Origin: Bacillota bacterium | GTDB taxonomy: Bacteria > Bacillota > Clostridia > Peptostreptococcales > Anaerovoracaceae | Direction: 5' to 3' | DNA length: 64,000 bases | Assembly: GCA_021769295.1 (NCBI GenBank) | Contig: JAETTD010000009.1 | Location: 1 to 64,000, forward strand | In this document: one piece after another, positions 58,979 through 64,000 of the stretch | Numbering within the stretch: the first letter of the stretch is position 1 | How the letters are laid out: each line of letters starts with the position of its first letter | Notes under the pieces: model-generated | Seen by the model: only the letters and a program-made list of their open reading frames with translations | What the model was told of the DNA's origin: nothing | Database searches by the model: none | Position numbers and translations under genes: made by a program

Positions 58979-60589
58979 TCACATATTAAATATGGTTCGG
59001 CATTTTTCTTCCAGTTCCGCCTGAGCCTTGGCCACAAGTTCTTCGTTGCAGAGCACCACCAATTTGTCACCTGCCACAAGAACGGTGCCACCGCCCGGAA
59101 CTATCTCATGATTATCCCTCTGTATCGATACCACCAAGCAACCGAGCGGAAGCTTGATATCCGAAAGAGGCTTTCCTTCCATGAGAGAACCGTAGTAGAC
59201 TTCGCTTTCAATCAAAACTTTGTTTCGCCGGTTGGGCTTCTTTACCTTTCCGCCCGATATGAGCCTCTCCGTGAGTTGCTCATACAAAGGCCCGCCTTTT
59301 AGGGCGTCCGCAACCATATAAGCTACCAGCGAAACCATGGACAAGGCCAATAGATTGGAAAAAGTTCCCGTCATCTCGCTTATGAGTATTACGCCCGTAA
59401 TCGGAGCCCTTACTATTGCGCTGAAATATCCGGCCATGCCGAGGATTACAAAATACTGAACATAAGTATCCGAGTAGCCGACAACGGGGCTGAGCACCTC
59501 CGTAAAAAGGCCTCCCGTTATTGCTCCAAGCACTAACAGCGGCAGGAACGTTCCGCCCGGCAATCCGCTGCCGAAACTTACGGCAGAAGTTATGTATTTG
59601 ACTGCCAAGAGCAGCAGCAACGCTTTTACGCCCATTGTTCCGCTGCCCGCAGGCTCGATGAGGGAAGCGCCGCTTCCAAGGGCTTCGGGCATTGCAAATA
59701 CAAGAATCATAACCATTACAAACGGAATTACAAATCTGCCCACTACAGGATTTATCTTTGCAAAAACGTCCTGCATAAAAAACGTAGTCTTGTTATAAAA
59801 AACTCCGAACATGCCGAGCAAAATTCCGAGGAGTATGACCATCCATATGCGGTTCAGCGGCATTCCGTTGCTTACCGCAAACTCAAATACAGGCTTTAAG
59901 CCGAAGATATAAGAGCCGACGCAATCAGCCGTTATGGCAGAAGCCATGGTGCTGAGCAAAACTTCCTGGGAGAAGTTTTTGTGCAGTTCTTCAAGGGTAA
60001 ACACAACGCCTGCAAGGGGAGCGCCGAAAGCCGTCGCAAGGCCGGCTCCAGCGCCGCAGGTAAGCAGCAGCCTTTCCTCTGTCCTGAGACGATTGTTTAT
60101 CCGTGAAAACCCTTTGCCCACCATAGCACCAAGCTGAACGCTCGGACCTTCGCTTCCCAGGGAAAGGCCGCCGCCGATAGCAAGAAGGCTGCCGACAAAC
60201 TTGGCGATTATCACCTGAACCCAGTTGGCGTTTATCTTGCCTTTAAGCTCGCCCTCCACCTGAGGGATTCCGCTGCCGCCGCCGAGGGGCTCACGCTTTA
60301 CGATAGCAGCAGCTATGACAAACATAAATATCAAAATACCTATACCGAGCAGGGCAACGAGAATTCTCTGCCCCGCCGCCTCAAGGTACATCTCTCTTAT
60401 TTCTTCTATTTTAAGCAGGCCGTACCTGAACATGGAAACTATAAGCCCAGTCAAAAGGCCCACCCCTATACCCTCGACTATGAGCTGGTATTTGAAGCCC
60501 TGCTTCCTTTTGAGCGTTTCCTTGGTAGCTGTACTTCGCCGTTTTTTTAAAGTTTCTTTAGTAGATTTTATTCTTCGTCTTTTTACCAT
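58979..60589 (-). CDS. ClC-family chloride channel/antiporter with TrkA-C domain
   Basis: 536 residues. The ClC signature segments are visible in order: GGGSGIPQVEG, LGSEGPSVQLGA with the gating glutamate, and GSGLPGGTFLPLLVLGAITGG. The C-terminal 75 residues form a TrkA-C (RCK_C) domain, which may bind a small ligand. Bacterial ClC proteins exchange chloride or fluoride for protons; the chloride type is more likely given the GSGIP motif. It is the last gene of an operon running from hslO. Confidence 0.92.
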   Translation of the reverse strand: MVKRRRIKSTKETLKKRRSTATKETLKRKQGFKYQLIVEGIGVGLLTGLIVSMFRYGLLKIEEIREMYLEAAGQRILVALLGIGILIFMFVIAAAIVKREPLGGGSGIPQVEGELKGKINANWVQVIIAKFVGSLLAIGGGLSLGSEGPSVQLGAMVGKGFSRINNRLRTEERLLLTCGAGAGLATAFGAPLAGVVFTLEELHKNFSQEVLLSTMASAITADCVGSYIFGLKPVFEFAVSNGMPLNRIWMVILLGILLGMFGVFYNKTTFFMQDVFAKINPVVGRFVIPFVMVMILVFAMPEALGSGASLIEPAGSGTMGVKALLLLLAVKYITSAVSFGSGLPGGTFLPLLVLGAITGGLFTEVLSPVVGYSDTYVQYFVILGMAGYFSAIVRAPITGVILISEMTGTFSNLLALSMVSLVAYMVADALKGGPLYEQLTERLISGGKVKKPNRRNKVLIESEVYYGSLMEGKPLSDIKLPLGCLVVSIQRDNHEIVPGGGTVLVAGDKLVVLCNEELVAKAQAELEEKCRTIFNM

Positions 60590-60604
60590 TTATTTCTCCA
60601 AAAT

Positions 60605-62116
60605 TTATGAGAAGTACAGGTTTGTCGTAACGTATTCAGGGTCGCAGGTTACGTCTATGCCCATGCTTCTCAGGGTCTGCTCGTCCCTCTCACTCAGTAT
60701 GGCTGTGCAGTGAGCCTTGCATCCCGCAAGGGCGCCAAGCATCTGTGACGCCTTTTCGGCGCAGGCATTTATTTCAGCCGAAATTGACAGAGCCGTCAAA
60801 ATTTCCTCCACGTTAAGGCTGGTTCTGTCATGCTTGAGGATGTTAGCCTTTAAATCCTGAATATCGCTGAACACGTTTGGAGCTATCACATATCTGTCAT
60901 CATCTATGCCTGCAAGCTGCTTCACTGCGTTGAGCACTGCGGCGGCGGCGGCCACCATGCGGCGGCTGCTTCTTCCGGTAACTATGGTGCCGTCAGGCAT
61001 TTCCAATGCCATAACTACCACATTGACATACTTTTTATCACAGCGGCGCTTTTTCTCTGCATACTCTCTTGCAGGAATAACAACGTTTCTATCCTCTTCT
61101 TTTGCCCCGACCTCTTTCATGAGAAGTTCAGAACGTTCCAGAGCTTCTTCCGTAATCTTTCCTTTTTTATAGTCGCATTTTGCTATTATGAAGCGGCGGA
61201 TAATCTCTTGGATAGCGGCTTCTCTGACTGCTTCATCATCGGTTATGCAAAAGCCCACTCTGTTTACACCCATGTCCGTAGGCGACTGGTATTCAGCTTT
61301 TCCCGTTATCTTCTCGATGATTCTCTTTACAACAGGGAATACTTCCAGATCCCTGTTGTAGTTTACAGCCTTGGTTCCATATGTTTCAAGGTGGAAGGAA
61401 TCAATCATGTTCACATCCTTAAGGTCGGCCGTGGCTGCCTCATAAGCTATGTTTACAGGGTGCTTGAGCGGCAGGTTCCAGATAGGGAAGGTCTCAAATT
61501 TGGCGTATCTCACCTTGTTTCCCCGCTTATATTCATGATAAAGCTGGGAAAGGCAGGTTGCAAGCTTGCCGCTTCCTCCTCCCGGCCCGGTAACTACTGC
61601 CAAAGGTTTTGAAACTTCTATGTAAGCGTTTGCTCCGTATCCTTCTTCGCTCACTATGGTGTCCACGTCAGTAGGATAGCCCTTGGTGTAAAAATGTTTA
61701 TAAGTCTTGATGTCTCTTCTTTCCAAGCGGTTTATAAATTTGTTTACAGCAGGAGCGTCTTCGTAGCGGGTTACCACCACGCTGTTTATCTGAAGGTCAT
61801 GTTTGCGGAAAATATCTATAAGTCTTAAAACTTCAAGGTCATAGGTTATTCCAAAATCCTGGCGGGTTTTGCTGTTGATAATATCTCCCGAATAAATGCA
61901 GATTATGATTTCTGCCTGGTCTTTTAATTTTTCAAGCAGCTTAATCTTTGCATTTTCATCAAAGCCCGGAAGCACACGCATGGCGTGCTTATCGTGAACC
62001 AGCTTGCCGCCGAATTCAAGATAAAGCCTTTCGCTTTCGCCGTGATTGATTCTCTCCAATATGTACTTGGACTGTTCTTCAATATACTTTTCTGAGTCAA
62101 AACCTTTTCTTTGCAT
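60605..62116 (-). CDS. DUF1846 protein
   Basis: 503 residues, full length for DUF1846. Starts [19 protein letters not shown], and [24 protein letters not shown] forms a nucleotide-binding-like glycine-rich loop near residue 175. Structures of this family are known but no reaction is established. It lies 16 bp before the ClC gene and 34 bp after DUF1934. GAGGGAG precedes the ATG. Confidence 0.93.
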   Translation of the reverse strand: MQRKGFDSEKYIEEQSKYILERINHGESERLYLEFGGKLVHDKHAMRVLPGFDENAKIKLLEKLKDQAEIIICIYSGDIINSKTRQDFGITYDLEVLRLIDIFRKHDLQINSVVVTRYEDAPAVNKFINRLERRDIKTYKHFYTKGYPTDVDTIVSEEGYGANAYIEVSKPLAVVTGPGGGSGKLATCLSQLYHEYKRGNKVRYAKFETFPIWNLPLKHPVNIAYEAATADLKDVNMIDSFHLETYGTKAVNYNRDLEVFPVVKRIIEKITGKAEYQSPTDMGVNRVGFCITDDEAVREAAIQEIIRRFIIAKCDYKKGKITEEALERSELLMKEVGAKEEDRNVVIPAREYAEKKRRCDKKYVNVVVMALEMPDGTIVTGRSSRRMVAAAAAVLNAVKQLAGIDDDRYVIAPNVFSDIQDLKANILKHDRTSLNVEEILTALSISAEINACAEKASQMLGALAGCKAHCTAILSERDEQTLRSMGIDVTCDPEYVTTNLYFS

Positions 62117-62150
62117 AACTTCTCCCTCGTTTCTCTATGGTCAATCTAAT

Positions 62151-62576
62151 TTACATCACATTTATGGTAAGCTTGTTGCAGCCTTCAGCCATGCCCTCGA
62201 GGCTCACCTGATACTGAACGTCTATTGAACCTTTTCCTTCTTCTATATTAAAGTTATTTTTTACATAGTCTGTCAGCACCTCTATACCCATAGGTCCGTA
62301 AGGCGTTTCGTAAACGCTGCTGAATCTCTTTCCCGTTTCAAAATATAATTCGGTAGAAAACCCCGGAATGCCGCTGCGTTTCATTTTGACCGAATGCTCT
62401 TTAAGCCTTATCGTGGTGGTGCAGCCTTCCATGCCCGAGACTTCGCTCTCATCGTACATTATATATACCGTGCCGTTACGCACATAGAGCCTGCCGTCGG
62501 TGACAAATTCCATCTGGTCTTCTTCTCTTTCTTCGTATTTTTGTTTACCTGTTATTTTTAGCGTAATATCTTTCAT
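62151..62576 (-). CDS. DUF1934 (YwiB-like) protein
   Basis: 141 residues of predicted beta-barrel (calycin-like) type. FVTDGRLYVRNGTVYIMYDESEVSGMEGCTTTIRL is typical of DUF1934. The function is unknown. Its start lies 32 bp inside the end of ddl. Confidence 0.88.
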   Translation of the reverse strand: MKDITLKITGKQKYEEREEDQMEFVTDGRLYVRNGTVYIMYDESEVSGMEGCTTTIRLKEHSVKMKRSGIPGFSTELYFETGKRFSSVYETPYGPMGIEVLTDYVKNNFNIEEGKGSIDVQYQVSLEGMAEGCNKLTINVM

Positions 62577-63585
62577 ATCCTAAGTTTATAATCCTTTCAA
62601 TTATCTCGGAGCAGCTCTTCCCGCAGTTTTCCCATAACAGAGGGAACATGCTCTTGCTTGTAAACCCCGGTATTGTATTTATTTCATTTATATATATCCT
62701 GCCGTTTTCTTTATCTTTAAAGAAGTCCACCCTGGCATAGCCGGCGCAGTCTATCGCCTTGTATGCTTCCAGCGCCAGCCTTTTAATCTTTAAGCTGTCG
62801 TCCTCGCTTATGGGAGCAGGAATTTTTAGCTTGGATGCAGGCCCCTTTTCTGAATATTTTGCCTCGTAATCGTAAAATTCATCAGAGGGAATTATTTCTC
62901 CTATGCCTGAAATCTGCGGGTTGTGGTTGCCTATAATCCCGGTCTCAAGCTCTCTGCATAAGATAAACTCTTCTATTATTATACGTCTGTCGTAAGCGGC
63001 GGCTGTATCCAGTGCTTTTGAAAGTTCTTGTTCGTCTTTAGCTTTGCTGATTCCCACGCTTGAACCCATGTTTGAAGGCTTTACAAAGCAGGGAAAGCCA
63101 ATCTCGGATTTTATCTTATCTATAGCTTGCTCTTTGCTTTCTGCCAGCTCCTCTTTGTTTATGCAAATAAATTTGCAAACGGGCAGTCCTCTGCACTGCA
63201 AAGCTTCTTTAAAAAGCTGTTTATCCATTGCCACGGCAGAGGCCATGACTCCGCATCCGCCGTAGGGAATGTTCAAGACTTCAAACACGCCTTGGACGCA
63301 TCCGTCTTCTCCGTATGTGCCGTGCATAATCGGCAGCGCAAAATCAATCTGTTCTCTTAAATCGTCTATGTTCAAATCTTCTGCCGCTTCTTCCCAGCTT
63401 CCGTCTTCTATACGGTCCGCCGTGCCCCAGAATCTTTTCCAACGTCCTTCTCTGGTAATTCCTATGTATACAGGTACAAATTTATCCGAATTCAAGGCTC
63501 TTATTACGGTTGATGCCGAAGCCAAGGAAACGTCATGTTCCTCTGAGCGACCTCCGAATATGACCCCGATTCTTTTTTTGCACAT
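62545..63585 (-). CDS. ddl: D-alanine--D-alanine ligase
   Basis: 346 residues from the ATG at 63585, which follows CGGAGG; a TTG two codons upstream is less likely. GVIFGGRSEEHDVSLASA, the ATP-grasp core (KPSNMGSSVGISK) and INEINTIPGFTSKSMFP are present. It joins two D-alanines made by alr for cell-wall synthesis. The motif EFILCRELETGIIGN fits a D-Ala-D-Ala enzyme, but D-Ala-D-Lac specificity cannot be excluded from these motifs alone. Confidence 0.94.
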   Translation of the reverse strand: MCKKRIGVIFGGRSEEHDVSLASASTVIRALNSDKFVPVYIGITREGRWKRFWGTADRIEDGSWEEAAEDLNIDDLREQIDFALPIMHGTYGEDGCVQGVFEVLNIPYGGCGVMASAVAMDKQLFKEALQCRGLPVCKFICINKEELAESKEQAIDKIKSEIGFPCFVKPSNMGSSVGISKAKDEQELSKALDTAAAYDRRIIIEEFILCRELETGIIGNHNPQISGIGEIIPSDEFYDYEAKYSEKGPASKLKIPAPISEDDSLKIKRLALEAYKAIDCAGYARVDFFKDKENGRIYINEINTIPGFTSKSMFPLLWENCGKSCSEIIERIINLGYERYYAKNNR

Positions 63586-63605
63586 ACACAAAGCCTCCGG
63601 TTTTA

Positions 63606-64000
63606 TTATCTGATACTTGCCAGAATTCTCTCAAGGTGAGCTTTGTCAAACATGTATTTTTTGAGACAGAACTGGCAAACCATTTCCGCCTGTCCGTCCT
63701 CTTCTATTATCTCTTTTAAATCTTTTTCTCCTATGGTCATCAGAACTTTTTCAAGCCTTTCTTCGGAGCAGTCGCACTGCCATTTCAGTTCCTTAAATGA
63801 CAAGGTCTGCAAGGCAAAGTCTTCCGGCATGTCTTTAAAGATTTCGCCGCACAGTGCCGAAACCTTTTCTTCTTCCGACTCATACTCCGCTGCCTGCTCC
63901 ACTCTGCCTATAAGGGTAGTTATAGGCTCCATTCTGCCGATTACGGCTTCAAGGGCGTCCACGGCTTCCTCTGCTGCGTCAGGCAGAAGCTGAATAATCA
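63606..64000 (-). CDS. hslO: Hsp33 redox-regulated chaperone, 3' part (cut by the window edge)
   Basis: The frame is open to the right edge, reading IIQLLPDAAEEAVDALEAV, so the gene begins outside the window. The visible 131 residues include the C-terminal zinc centre: CDC (about 55 residues before the end of the visible part) and CQFC, the four cysteines that bind zinc in the reduced, inactive form of Hsp33. It is a cytoplasmic holdase that is switched on by oxidation. It is the first visible gene of the ddl operon, 20 bp upstream. Confidence 0.93.
   Translation of the reverse strand, partial: IIQLLPDAAEEAVDALEAVIGRMEPITTLIGRVEQAAEYESEEEKVSALCGEIFKDMPEDFALQTLSFKELKWQCDCSEERLEKVLMTIGEKDLKEIIEEDGQAEMVCQFCLKKYMFDKAHLERILASIR

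Overview
The window looks like chromosomal DNA of an anaerobic, moderately low-GC member of the Bacillota, class Clostridia. I infer this from strong GGAGG ribosome sites, Clostridia-type urocanate hydratase, a FeoA-FeoB fusion, and the rho / DUF1385 / prmC / rpmE / prfA / Sua5 / rpiB / upp neighbourhood. A relative of the amino-acid-fermenting Anaerovoracaceae (Family XIII) would fit, but the sequence does not prove it. No rRNA, tRNA, prophage, transposase or true CRISPR array was seen.

Layout. 1-9.7 kb: alanine racemase, then a TetR-linked envelope operon on the minus strand (DUF308 membrane protein, MMPL exporter, Leu/Gly-heptad secreted protein), a kinase/DUF2284 pair, and an amidohydrolase-like protein that has lost its metal ligands. 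9.7-12.6 kb: a DUF4430 lipoprotein and a CstA-type transporter. 12.9-20.2 kb: a class B sortase, then a complete histidine-degradation operon (hutH, hutU, hutI, fchA, ftcD) giving glutamate and methenyl-tetrahydrofolate. 21.0-28.2 kb: TPM / LemA / TelA / XpaC envelope cluster, FeoAB iron transporter and a radical SAM enzyme. 28.3-31.0 kb: a divergent LysR / NhaC pair with a structured leader, and a possible small RNA. 31.1-34.2 kb: an ECF sigma / anti-sigma pair divergent from small secreted proteins, one of them frameshifted in a TA repeat. 34.4-36.8 kb: rpsI-rplM with a structured leader, and cca. 36.9-40.9 kb: a DMT transporter and a TrpXYZ-type ABC transporter preceded by a Phe/Tyr-rich leader peptide and a terminator. 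41.3-49.5 kb: housekeeping genes (tyrS, upp, rpiB, Sua5, prfA, rpmE, prmC, DUF1385, rho). 49.6-54.9 kb: LysR / DMT pair, agmatinase with an orphan binding protein, and 3-hydroxyacyl-CoA dehydrogenase. 55.1-58.0 kb: a second sigma / anti-sigma / secreted-protein module and a divergent pair of XRE regulators. 58.9-64.0 kb: ClC transporter, DUF1846, DUF1934, ddl and the 3' part of hslO.

Three things stand out. First, a family of strictly regular palindromic repeats: 18 units at five intergenic places, each exactly 35 bp from TGCCG to CGGCA, and inside four arrays recurring with an exact 62-bp period. Three of the arrays are exactly 221 bp long. Second, a 36-codon leader ORF with 9 Phe/Tyr codons in 16, whose stop codon lies in a segment that can pair with the downstream terminator: a textbook-like attenuator for a transporter family usually tied to tryptophan. 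Third, an 81-bp hairpin element with compensatory differences between copies. Two sigma / anti-sigma modules with related secreted proteins, and two unassigned structured RNAs, are also worth a second look.
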